Below are positions 10,239 to 19,838 of a stretch of DNA of 64,000 nucleotides, piece after piece (within the stretch, counting starts at the first letter, position 1; each line of letters begins with the position of its first letter). A program made the position numbers and the translations under genes. Under the pieces are notes generated by a model that saw only the letters and a program-made list of their open reading frames with translations, had not been told where the DNA came from and searched no databases. This DNA comes from Pseudocercospora fijiensis CIRAD86 (taxonomy: Eukaryota > Ascomycota > Dothideomycetes > Mycosphaerellales > Mycosphaerellaceae): positions 1,302,001 to 1,366,000 of the forward strand of contig NW_006921538.1 of the NCBI RefSeq assembly GCF_000340215.1, written 5' to 3'.

Positions 10239-11115
10239 TCACTCGCTTTCTGAATTCGCATAGTTCCCATAATGACAACTGTCAATGTTGACTACATAGT
10301 ATGATTGAGCAGAATGGGTTTGATCCGACAAGCAGCTCTTGTTGGGCAGCTTGCGCTTCTTGCTAGCCTGATTCCCTTGTGCGGGCTCTTCATCTTGAGG
10401 TGTCCGACTTCCTTCTCCAAACAACTCTTTCCTCTTCTGTCGCACTTGACGCATGCATTCTGCAGCGGTCGACTGCGTCTGATCAGGTGGTGTTTGCGAC
10501 ATTCTGGCTCGCTCACGGAGAGCTGGTCCTTGCATGGAGAAATGCTGTTGCTGGTGGCTAGCCCTGCGCTGAATGTCTGTCAGCGCTGTCTCTACTGTCT
10601 CCATTCGATCTCACCTTATAGATAGCGTTGTTCATCGTAGCCAGTGTATCCTTAACGAACTCATCAGGTCTCCTGCAGAATTCATCGTGAAGCTCTATAC
10701 CAAGTACGCCGGGTTCAAGGAAGCGGATGTCTAGTGATGCTCGGATACACGCGCCGCTGGTTGCTTGACTCTTCTCGTGATAGCATGTGCGTACGCCCGA
10801 GGCAGATATACTTGATGGAGCTGTAATTTGATGGAGGCCAAAGATCGGCTGGACAGGTTGGGTTCATGATGTGCAGGGAATCGTGTCGAGGACTGTTGAG
10901 TAATCTGGAAGAATTTCGAAGAGTGGAACGAAGGCCTCCTATATGCCTGGCATTGTGACGGCGATGTACAGCTGAGATAATGAGGCTTCTGGTTCATGAG
11001 ACAACTTCGATGTGAGACAGTCTGACTTTCAAACTGACTGACCTGCATTGATACAGGCAGCGCCGCCAGCCTTGATTCCAGCTTCCACGGCCTGGCGTTT
11101 TCGCTGCGGAGTCAT
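10239..11115 (-). pseudogene. Unresolved or degraded spliced gene
   Basis: Coding-like sequence runs along one minus frame. The last segment (10568-10239) joins the preceding one (ending at 10615) through a convincing 46-bp intron, 10569-10614: GTGAG donor, CTGAC branch motif and CAG acceptor, in phase 0. Upstream, the same frame gives protein-like sequence (for example EAFVPLFEILPDY and IFGLHQITAPSS) but is broken by TAG at 10939-10941 and TGA at 10864-10866. An ATG at 11115 opens a short Lys/Arg-rich exon with a GTCAGT donor at 11042. Either more introns exist than I can place, or the gene is decaying. The C-terminal part is Gln/Lys/Arg-rich (KKRKLP, nuclear-signal-like). I do not recognise the family. 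Confidence 0.3.
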
Positions 11116-11434
11116 GCAAGATAATTGTTGCTGGGCAAGATCGGGTCTCGAGGAATATCTTTGCGTTCGTGTGCTCAGGAGAAACTCAACTGCAATGTGG
11201 ACCAGGGAGGGAAGGATGTTTTGCAATCAGTCTCGTTTCATAAGAGCTACTGACCACAACTGTGAAATCGAACCTGGACCTGGGGTGTCTCATGTCATTT
11301 CGACACTTGCCCAGGAGTCGCAAAGTCTTGGCCTTGCGTGCATGATACGCATCGCCCTTTATAGTGTACAATGAATAGCGTCTGGGTTGAGCTATACTGC
11401 TTCTCGATCTCTCGCCACGTCCTCCTCAAATAGC

Positions 11435-12194
11435 TTAATCTTGTCTGCCCTTCAATAATCGCTTGGTCACCTTGTCCTTCTCGATGATGTAGACATGGGC
11501 GCCCCAACCAGAAAGCGCATCGCGATCGACTGCGGAAAGCAGGGCTTGGGACATGGTTTCGAAAAGATCTTCTGGCTCGAGATCCGGCTCCCACAGGCCT
11601 TCGCAAGTACCAAAGAGCTGATCTGATGCTGTGCCGGATACGATGAAATCCTTGGCGAAGTCGATGCAGCCGATCGAGTCGAAGCTGTCAAGCGTCTCAG
11701 GTCAGTTTACGGGCGCACGGCTGGATTATGTTCGGCTGGCGGGCTTGACTTGCACATACCCGCAAATGAACGGCTTCCCCGTCGTCTGATTGATACCTGC
11801 CACCACCGGCGATACGAACCACGGCCCAAAGCGCCGCTCATACAGCGAACTCGACACGAGGTTGGCGAATGTCTGTGGGCTGATCTCTCTCTCCTCGCGC
11901 AGTCTGTACATGTTGACCTTGTACCGGAAGAGCTCTGATACTGTGCTGACGTCGGTCGCGAGACCTGTGAGGCCGAGGAATGTGGACTGGCTATAATTGA
12001 AGATCTTGGGGAAGTTGTTGGAGACGGTGAGTGCTTGCAGACCAAGTCGCAGATCGCATGCAATTGCCACACAGTCCTTGCCGACCATTGCCACGCAGGC
12101 GCCGCCGTCTGTACATCACCGTTAGTACCCATCCGTGGCCCTCACGTGCCTGGCATATGGCATGGCACATACTGATGGCGAACGGCGAGGACAT
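11435..12194 (-). CDS. PUP3: 20S proteasome subunit beta type-3 (Pup3)
   Basis: Three exons, 12194-12173, 12108-11760 and 11684-11435, give a 206-residue protein, close to the 205 residues of yeast Pup3. Both introns have GTATGT donors, and the first has a perfect TACTAAC branch site. After MSSPFAINGG comes the beta-type core ([18 protein letters not shown]), then [11 protein letters not shown], and the C-terminal part includes [20 protein letters not shown] and [14 protein letters not shown]. Beta-3 is one of the non-catalytic outer-ring beta subunits of the proteasome core particle, found in nucleus and cytosol; as expected there is no cleavable propeptide with a catalytic Thr1. It is divergently transcribed from the mitoribosomal gene, with 323 bp between the start codons, so they probably share a promoter region. 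Confidence 0.95.
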
Positions 12195-12517
12195 GTTGGC
12201 GTTTCAGTTGAGTGTAGCTTGGTATGTGTGGACGTGGGTCTCTGTGTGGTTCGAGGTGGTTTCAACGGTGGGTTCTCGGCGGTATGAAGGTGCCCGGGGC
12301 GAATGGAGTGGTGTTTGCTTAATGCAGGTGATGGAGCATGGGCATGAACGGTAGAGCTCCAGGCATCGCGCAGTTGACGACGCGAGAGAGCAAGTCGGCG
12401 TTTCATTGTTCCGCGCCAGCACCTAGCACCAGCATCCCCGAGCTATGCCGCAGTCTTCACTTCCAATGCGCCTACCACTCCTCCGCCTCCGCCTGCGTCA
12501 CCACACACATCGTCAAC

Positions 12518-13147
12518 ATGGCGACGTCAATGCTGGAGAGCAATGTACGCCTCGCTCAAAGATTACCGCCTCGACTGCTCAACTTCTTCAAGAAGTATCC
12601 TCCACCACAATTGCGAATCGGCGCAGCAGCACCACAAACCTCGATACCACCGGCAGAGTCGCCGACAGGAACCATCACAGTGGCCGAAAACACATCATCC
12701 TCAGATCCTAACATCGGCGCGTCGACATCAGAAGTTCCCGTACAGCCTTCGTCGGAAGCACAGACACAATCGAATACTCTAGACACATCGAAACGCTTTC
12801 ACAACCCCTTCCTGCCATGGAAGAACCCGAGAACAGGCAACTGGCACGGACCTGCCTATTCATTACGGCGGCAAGCAGATTTGTTCAAACTGGCAAAAGC
12901 GTATGATGTTCTTCCGCTCATGCCACTATCAAACAAGCACCCAGATGTGAAGTTACAGAAGCGAATTGAGAACGGCTTGAGAGTGCAGGGTACAGGAGTT
13001 GGCAAGAAGGTCAAGGGTAAATTGTGGGAACGGCAACTAGGACGCAAGTTGGAGGAGAGAAGAAAGGCGATGGAGGGCATGCCCGAGATGATCAAGCAAT
13101 GGAAAGAGCGGGGTCATGGACGGGGCTGGAAGAAGTGGCCGAAATAA
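12518..13147 (+). CDS. Mitochondrial ribosomal protein mL59 (MRPL25-like)
   Basis: The 209-residue protein starts MATSMLESNVRLAQRLPPRL, continues with LLNFFKKYPPP, and later has NPFLPWKNPRTGNWHGP followed by YSLRRQADLFKLAKAY, the conserved core of fungal large-subunit protein mL59. The C-terminus is strongly basic (GHGRGWKKWPK), as expected for an rRNA-binding subunit. The frame is open upstream to 12338, but the ATG at 12518 gives the family-like N-terminus. The Arg-rich start is compatible with mitochondrial import. A low-complexity Ser/Thr/Pro insert at about residues 35-90 makes it longer than the yeast protein (about 157). It is divergent from PUP3. Confidence 0.85.
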   Translation: MATSMLESNVRLAQRLPPRLLNFFKKYPPPQLRIGAAAPQTSIPPAESPTGTITVAENTSSSDPNIGASTSEVPVQPSSEAQTQSNTLDTSKRFHNPFLPWKNPRTGNWHGPAYSLRRQADLFKLAKAYDVLPLMPLSNKHPDVKLQKRIENGLRVQGTGVGKKVKGKLWERQLGRKLEERRKAMEGMPEMIKQWKERGHGRGWKKWPK

Positions 13148-14418
13148 GCTTTTTAATGGTAATGAGAACTGAAAGCATCAGAAACACATCACCGTGATCC
13201 AATGGCTGAGTGCATCACTGGCTGGTAAGCACCAATTATCATGTGCTCTCATGCTACCGAAAGCCGCAACTTGAACAGAGACTGCTCACCGAGCACTGGA
13301 TCTCGGTAACAGTTCCCAGCGTCCAGCGTCCAGCTCTTTCACCTGATAAAGGCAGCCAGTGTTCGAATATACTCGACAGACGTGCCGCCATCAGCCATCT
13401 TCACCATTCCTCGCCAGCAACGCCGCTTATGTAAAGTCATTCTCCCCCCTGTTCATATCCACTATCAGAACTTCGGCGGACTTCAAGCTCTCGACTCCCA
13501 TGGCAACCAGAAATCGCTTTGCAGCATGGGCTGAGCCATACGACCAGCCATATATCGCTCTTCCGCAGATAGCGACCCCGTAATCACTCAATAGCGAATG
13601 CCTGAAAGGTCCAAGGTTTTCACGTCGGTCTCCGACTCTTTTGGCTTTCGAGTAGGAGCTAGAGTTGCGCCGATATAGACAGAGGAAATCTCACATTCTG
13701 GAAGACTTCTCGCAAATTCCAGCCCTGAACTCTGCGTGGATACTGGGTCCAAAGCCTTTATTCAGTTCTCGAGTGTTTCGAACACGGGTCGAATCGCGGA
13801 GATTAGCAAATGTGAATACGCAGATTCTCACATGTCCTGGCATTTTCGGTTTTCGACTCCGCTGCGGGACACGTGGTCGGAGGGCTTCAGATTGCTCTCA
13901 GTGACTTTCAGCACCTGAAGAAGAGCTGGAGTCAGGACAGTGCGTAGACCGAGCATCCCGGGCAAATCTAAGCTGGGGTGTCTGTTGTCTCTCTATTTCG
14001 CGATTGCTTCAGAGCTCCTCGCGTTACTTCTCAAGTCTTTTAGCCTTCCAGGAGAGACGCAGCGTTGAATCAAGGGAAAGACCTCACAGCTCATCTCTTT
14101 GGTATTTTAACGGATTTGGGGCGCTTGATTCCGCTCTAAGGGTGCTTCTTGAGGAGCCCACTTCGCTCCTCGAGCTCGGCCTTAAAGAAAGAGCTGAATT
14201 GAATTTTGGTGTCGCGACATGGTTGTTATGCTACGCCAAGAGACGACTCCAGCATCAGTCTCATGAACCCCCCCCCCCCCGGGCCGTGGTTTCGTGCATC
14301 CTTGAGGGTGATCAGACGTTACGAACCCTAACAGAACGCGTACACAAACTCCGTGAAGTTGGCTCTCATCTTTGTCAGTCAATACATCTCTGTCCGAGAA
14401 CCTCGCAGCAGCACTGAG
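13148..14418. other. Intergenic region, no gene seen
   Basis: Several short open frames occur on the plus strand, but none has an ATG plus protein-like content I can support. A run of 12 or more C residues lies at about 14269-14280. The end of the interval is the promoter of the Cys/His protein gene. Confidence 0.35.
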
Positions 14419-15112
14419 ATGGCGTGTAAGTGATGCCAACAGCACGACTTCTACACCCAATTACTCACTTATACCAGTTGACTCTGACACCGATCCATAC
14501 CCAGAGGACGAATCCGTCAACGAGGACGATCATGAAGAAGAAGAAGAAGAAGAAGAACAGGAATCGTCCGAAATCGACCACGAAGACTATCAAGAAGTCC
14601 GTGACGTCTCCTCGCCAGTACCCATGAATGCCACACTAGCAGACGCAATCTCCACGGCACCAGAAACGAAAATCCGTGCCCTGCTCCAACACATCGTGTC
14701 CGAAATCCCAGCCGCAAACGCCATAGCATCTCGAAAACTTCTCGCATCAACCACCACCACAGGCGTGAAGAGAAAAGCGTACGAAAAATGCAAGAATTGT
14801 GGAGATGACTACGATGTCTCTCAAAATTACAAAGGAGCTTGTTTTTATCATGAGGGAGAGAAAGAGCTGGACAACGCGGGAGACTTCTGGGCTGATCATG
14901 ATTCTGATTGTCATGGAGATCCCGAGAGTTTCGTTGATGATCCAAATATGGAAGAAGGCTTCATCTGGTCTTGTTGTGAACAGAGTGGCAGCGCTGATGG
15001 ATGTGTCATTTCGAAACATCAACCGAAAGAGGCGCAGGTAGCGAAGAGACCTAGACCTGTAGTGAAGCATGTGTCACGCAACGCTATTGGTGGAAGAACC
15101 GTATTGCGTTGA
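14419..15112 (+). CDS. Acidic Cys/His-rich (putative zinc-binding) protein
   Basis: Exon 1 is only 7 nt of coding sequence (14419-14425, ATGGCGT). A 52-bp intron (14426-14477; GTAAGT donor, CAG acceptor) leads into exon 2, 14478-15112, giving 213 residues starting MAFDSDTDPY. The N-terminus has a Glu run (about residues 22-29). The second half carries a conserved-looking Cys/His module: CKNCGDDYDV, then ACFYHEGE, DFWADHD, DCHGD, and WSCCEQS. I know this pattern from uncharacterised fungal proteins, where it is thought to bind zinc; the function is unknown. The longer frame without this intron begins at a TTG codon and is less likely. The tail is basic (KRPRPVVKH), possibly nuclear. Its stop is 75 bp from the beta-glucosidase stop, tail-to-tail. 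Confidence 0.75.
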
Positions 15113-15187
15113 TTGTCATCAGTTCATACTTTCATGATATGTACGTTAAACTAATCTTTCCTCTTCATTACCATCTTTATGTGCAGG

Positions 15188-18079
15188 CTAGTAACCACTC
15201 ACGTCCAAATCCGCCTGCAACGGCAAATTCCTGCTCGAAGCACCTACATAAACCTTCTTCGGCGCATCTGTGATGACCCAGTTCTGACTGACCGTATCCC
15301 AGTTACTGATATCTCGACGCAGAAGATCGAAATTGACCTTGACAGTCTCGCCAGGTTGGATTGGGACTCGCTCAAACCCTCTCAGGACAATCTTAGGATT
15401 ATATTCGCCACCGAGAGAAACGTAGAGCTGAGCAACTTCATCACCGACGACTTTGCCAGTGTTTGTAATGTTGACTGTGACTTCGTACAGGACATCCCAG
15501 AGTGCAGGGTTCCCGCCAGGGGCGCCGCCAGCTGGTGAAATAGGTCGAGATGAGCCATCTCGAGCACCCTCCGGGATGAACGAGTCGTCGCCATAATCTG
15601 TCCAGCCGTATGAATCTTGGAGGTCGCTGCTGTTGATCCATGGATAGATGAAATAGGGGATTCGAGTAGCATTCTCGGGGAAGACGTGGGCAGAGGTATC
15701 ATTGTCAATGGTTCCGTAAGTTGGTGCGGGCTCAGTGTTGCGCTGAGTCGGCGTGTATGGACCAGCGTTGGTTTTGCTGACTTCGAGATTGCTGTAGTTG
15801 AAGGTCGTGTAACTCATGCCGAAACCAAATTCATACGTAGGCTCGATCTCGCGATGGTCGAAGGTTCGGTAGTCGACGAATACACCTTCCTCAAAGTCGA
15901 ACTGGGGTACCGGACCATTCTGATAGTATAGCAAATCAGTACCATAGTCAGATCGGTTACGACCAATCGTGAAGGGAAGCTTGGCGCCAGGGTTTATTCT
16001 TCCATACAGTACATCTGCCAAGCTGTTTCCGGACTGCTCTCCTGGAAGACCAGCCCACAGTATCGCAGTCACGTTGGGGTGATCTTTCCATTCCTGGATC
16101 TCTATTTGGGCAGTCGAGTGAATGACCAAGACGGTGTTGTTGCAGTTCGAGGTAACATTCCTCAGCATGGCGGGTGCGCCTTGCCAGAAGGTGAGATTGT
16201 TGCGATCTCCCCAATTGCTGTCTGGATGCAAGAAACCTTCGCCAGAATCCGCATTCGCAAAGGCGAGACAGACACCTCCGACTTGCGCGGCCCGTCTGGC
16301 AAGGGCTTGAATCTGCGTCAAAGCACCGTTGGACAGAATAGACTCATATGCGCCATAGTGATCTGTGATCTCGCGCTGGATCGCTGCATCAGGTGTGATC
16401 AGGTACGGAAAGTTTCCAGTCCCGCTTCCCCAGCCGATAGCGACAGTACCTTGAGCACATCCACGATCCGCGCACCCATTTGGCCCTTCAAGGTTGGGCC
16501 CAGCATCCTCTCCAAAGACTGCGGTAAGCTTTTCATGACCAGTCAACGGCAGAGTGTTGTTGACATTCTTGAGAAGAATAGTGGAAGCACTACCGATGGC
16601 TCTGATCAAGGCGCCGTGCTGTTGACGGACGTCAACGTGTTCATTGATCAGACCGTATCCGTACTCAGGGCCGACATAGCTGTGGAAAGATCCATAGGTG
16701 TCGAGGGTCCAAGAATTGAAGTTGGTGGGCTTGTTATTCTCCTCGCTGTCGCCATCGACAAAGTACCAGGCGGCGAGGATGCGTGTTGCCATGTCGTCCA
16801 GACGCCATTGGGGGATGGAGCCATTGAGAACTCCGATTGTCAAATTCGGGCCAAAATAGCTGGTCGATGTATCGAATTCGACATCACCAGGCATCGTCAT
16901 GTCGAGACCTGCCAAGACTGAGCTGACACCCGAGTGCGTCGCCTGCCAATCGGACATGATGAAGCCTTGGAAGCCTAGCTCGTCTTTCAAGATGTAATTC
17001 TGAAGGTAAGAATTCTGACAAGCGTCGGAGTTGTTGATGCGGTTGTAGCTGCACATGATCGACACCAAGCCTGCGCGTACAGCATCTGCGAATGGCCATA
17101 GATAGAGCTCATGTAGAGTTGTGTCATCGATGTTGGACGAGCCTGGATAGGTGATGTTTCCCAGGTCGAATTGCGTCGTCTCGGGCACTTGTCGGAAATG
17201 TTCTTGTTCGTTGCCGATGAACTGCGTCCCAGATAAGCATAAAATTCATCAAAACAATGCTGGCAGTCTTACGTGCTTGCCGACAGCCATTCGTCCGGTG
17301 CTCTGAATACCTCTAACGGTCTCTGCAAACAACACACCAGTCAGATAGGGATCAGAACTAAAGCCTTCCCAGTTGCGGCCTCCCTCAGGGCTGCGGCCCA
17401 ATGGTCCAGCTACAGGTCCCAGAAGGCCGTTCACGCCCTTGTCACGAAACTCTTCTCCCATTGCTACTCCACGCGCGATAGCAAATCCTCTACTCCATGC
17501 TGCTGCCAAATTGACGCCAGAGGGGAAGACCGAGTTGAAATCACCAAATCGCATGGCAGTTGGCGAATCCTGCATGCATAATGATCGGATGCCGAACCTG
17601 GGAACTGAAGCAGTGTTGCCTACACAGTCATCGAGTGCCCATCCCGTACCTGCAGGAGTTGAAGTCAGTCAAAGCGTCCGTACTCATCGATGCGCCTTTG
17701 AAGAGCCACAGGCACACCCCAAATACTGACCAGTAGTGATATTGACCTTCTCTTCCAGCGTCAATTGGCTCACAACATCCGTTGCCCTCTTCCAAGCATC
17801 CGCCCAATCGCCTGCTCCACTTGCCCATGGGGAAGGATATTTCGGCGGCGAGGTCTGGTTAGATTGAGAACCGGCTGATGTCAGCGGATTTTGTGACGCA
17901 GCGTCTGGATATGTGACGTGCGGGAACTGTTTTGCCATCATTAGCCGGAAGCCGTTACATACATAGTACGATATGTAGCGATGACATGGCGATCTTACCG
18001 GCGCAGTGTCATTTCCTTCTTGCGCACGAGATGTGACTGCGGCAGCCAGTAAGGCGCACAGCAGCGTCTTTGACAACAT
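15188..18079 (-). CDS. Secreted beta-glucosidase, glycoside hydrolase family 3
   Basis: Four exons, 18079-17999, 17926-17731, 17649-17273 and 17221-15188, give 895 residues; all introns are GT-AG (donors GTAAGA, GTCAGT, GTAAGA). The enzyme hydrolyses cellobiose and other beta-glucosides to glucose outside the cell. A signal peptide is evident (LLCALLAAAVTSRAQ). The GH3 N-terminal barrel includes LAAAWSRGFAIARGVAMGEEF, PVAGPLGRSPEGGRNWEGF, GKHFIGNEQE and the nucleophile Asp in FIMSDWQATHSG, about residue 309. The C-terminal sandwich domain and a fibronectin III-like domain (GDEVAQLYVSLGG, VLRGFERV) follow, with no truncation. Length and order match Aspergillus-type extracellular beta-glucosidases (about 860 aa). 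Many NxT/S sites suggest glycosylation. Upstream GC boxes suggest carbon catabolite control (inference). Confidence 0.95.
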
Positions 18080-18183
18080 TGCTTTGCTAGCTCTATGACT
18101 ATCAATTGGCCGAAGCAATCTCTAAGAGCGTGGCATGAAAGTCTCCAATCCCGTCAAGGAAGCAGGTCAATGTACATATATTT

Positions 18184-18360
18184 CCCGCCCCGCCCCGCCC
18201 CGCCCCGCCCCGCTGGTACCGGAACATCATGCATGGTGATGCAGACGGTCGTTGCCAAGAGCCATGAAGTCACCATGGAACAGTAACGTCGGCGAAAGAC
18301 GTTGGCGGGGTCGTTGCCACTGCCACTGCCACTCCCACCCCCACCCCCACCCCCACTGCC
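18184..18360 (-). promoter_or_regulatory. GC-box arrays upstream of the beta-glucosidase (possible CreA sites)
   Basis: Two repeats lie 105-280 bp upstream of the start codon. One is a CCCCG tandem (18184-18213); the other is CCACTG/CCCACC repeats (18315-18360). On the coding strand these read as overlapping GCGGGG and GTGGGG. Both match SYGGRG, the site bound by the carbon catabolite repressor CreA/Cre1, a known regulator of fungal cellulolytic genes. Whether they are functional or just microsatellites cannot be told from sequence. Confidence 0.35.
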
Positions 18361-18680
18361 ATTCATTGTTACTGTGCGCAGATGGATTTGACTGAGGCGT
18401 GCACTGTGTCACCCGTTTCGGCATGCGTCTCCCACTGAAGAGTGTCTGGCGTGCAGTAGGTGGTGTTACCCTGTTACAGCTTGGCTTGGCTTGGCCTGTG
18501 GTGGTGGGGGGCTAATCTTGCAGGTGCTGTATGGTACCCATCGAACATTTGACTCAAGTCAGCGAGACCAGACTTCGCTTGCCCGATGCTGGCATCGTCT
18601 GTTTGTGGCGAGGCGAGGCGAGGCGAGATAATTACTATGACGTATTCTCGACCGCCTTCCTGAAGGCCGAACACTTCTTG

Positions 18681-19670
18681 CTATCTCTCATGTTTGAGAC
18701 ACCAGTATTTGTGCATGGCCGATAAGTAACTTCTTCCCAATTCATTTGCAATTTGAATGAAGCTCTTGCCATCGTTTTTCAACAACATGAGTCGCTCGAT
18801 TTCTTCATCGCTCCACCGGCGATACCCTTTGATGTTGCTTATGGGCGCCTGCAGCCTAAGTCTGAGATGGCGGGCTTCAGAAATGGGAAGCCCAACCTGC
18901 ATGGCAATTTCTCCTGTCGCTCTACCTTCTGCAACCATTTGTTGCACTAGCTCGAAGTGGCGACTGCTCTTCAAGACCTGCGTAACCACTGCTCGTGGTT
19001 TATCCTCCATGAGACGGTTGTAACGATATTTGAGACACACTTTCCCGCGTTCTGCCATGCATTTTTGTATTTGAGTCCATCCGAGGCTCTGCACATTGCG
19101 TAGCTGAAGGAGTTGCTTGTCCTCGATTTCACTGAACGGCTGGCCCTTGATAGTGCTGGCCTTGGAATCGTGGCTTCGTCTTGACAAATGTGTTTGCCAC
19201 CGAACCCCAAGAGACATTCGGGACCTCCCTGGAAACAACTCAACGATCTGTTCCCACGTTAGACCCCTGGATTTGGCCTCTCGTAGACGAGCATCATCTT
19301 CCTCTGAAAAGCGTCGATGTCTGCTTGGTAGACCAAGATGCAGTCTCCTGACCTTGATGCTATGAACGCTACGCTCAAGCCCCGACGAGATCTCCTCGAT
19401 ACCTAAACCCCTTTCCCACATCTCTGTGAACTTTGCATCCTCTGAACTCGACCAGGCTCGCCTTGTTTCTGCCTTAGATGGCGTTGCTGCGTGGAAAGAC
19501 CTGAACGGAGATGCAGCGTGGCTTGAATGGAAAGTGCCGCTCCGTACGCCCCAAGATGCTGATCGAAAACTTCGGATAAAGAGCGTAGAGCAAATCATGT
19601 CCAGTAGAAGTGGCACCGGTCGAGAAACGCCAAGTTGCTCACCAAGCTTTGCCCTCAACGTCAAGACCAT
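18681..19670 (-). CDS. MYB/SANT-domain DNA-binding protein (four repeats)
   Basis: A single ORF of 329 codons from the ATG at 19670, or 305 from the ATG at 19598. Four MYB/SANT-like repeats can be seen by their spaced aromatic and acidic starts: RRAWSSSEDAKFTEMW, RRFSEEDDARLREA, QPFSEIEDKQLLQL and RRWSDEEIERLMLL, each followed by a helix-turn-helix stretch such as LTWEQIVELFPGRS or KSFIQIANELGRS. It is probably a nuclear DNA-binding protein or transcription regulator; targets are unknown. The segment before the first repeat is Arg/Ser-rich and could also be read as a mitochondrial-like presequence. A broken gene of the same repeat family lies about 4 kb away, beyond a transposon. No introns are needed. 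Confidence 0.75.
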   Translation of the reverse strand: MVLTLRAKLGEQLGVSRPVPLLLDMICSTLFIRSFRSASWGVRSGTFHSSHAASPFRSFHAATPSKAETRRAWSSSEDAKFTEMWERGLGIEEISSGLERSVHSIKVRRLHLGLPSRHRRFSEEDDARLREAKSRGLTWEQIVELFPGRSRMSLGVRWQTHLSRRSHDSKASTIKGQPFSEIEDKQLLQLRNVQSLGWTQIQKCMAERGKVCLKYRYNRLMEDKPRAVVTQVLKSSRHFELVQQMVAEGRATGEIAMQVGLPISEARHLRLRLQAPISNIKGYRRWSDEEIERLMLLKNDGKSFIQIANELGRSYLSAMHKYWCLKHER

Positions 19671-19838
19671 CTAGGACTGCTGCGGAAGGGGAGTGTATGG
19701 GTGTTGTGGAAGATGGGAACAGGAGTAGAATCCGAGGTTCTAGATGGACAGGGATTCTTAGTCACCCTGCCAAGAAAAATGCATCGACAGTCACATATGA
19801 AACACACCTAGGCTAGATGATTGCTATTATTAGTGGTC

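Noticed and set aside
10731..11048. 105-codon minus frame MQVSQFESQTV...
   Set aside because: It does not start with ATG, its Ser/His/Arg-rich content looks like an out-of-frame reading, and it conflicts with the more protein-like frame described for 10239-11115.
16079..16921. 280-codon plus-strand frame inside the beta-glucosidase gene
   Set aside because: It is antisense to a conserved GH3 coding exon and has no recognisable features; long antisense frames are common in GC-rich exons.
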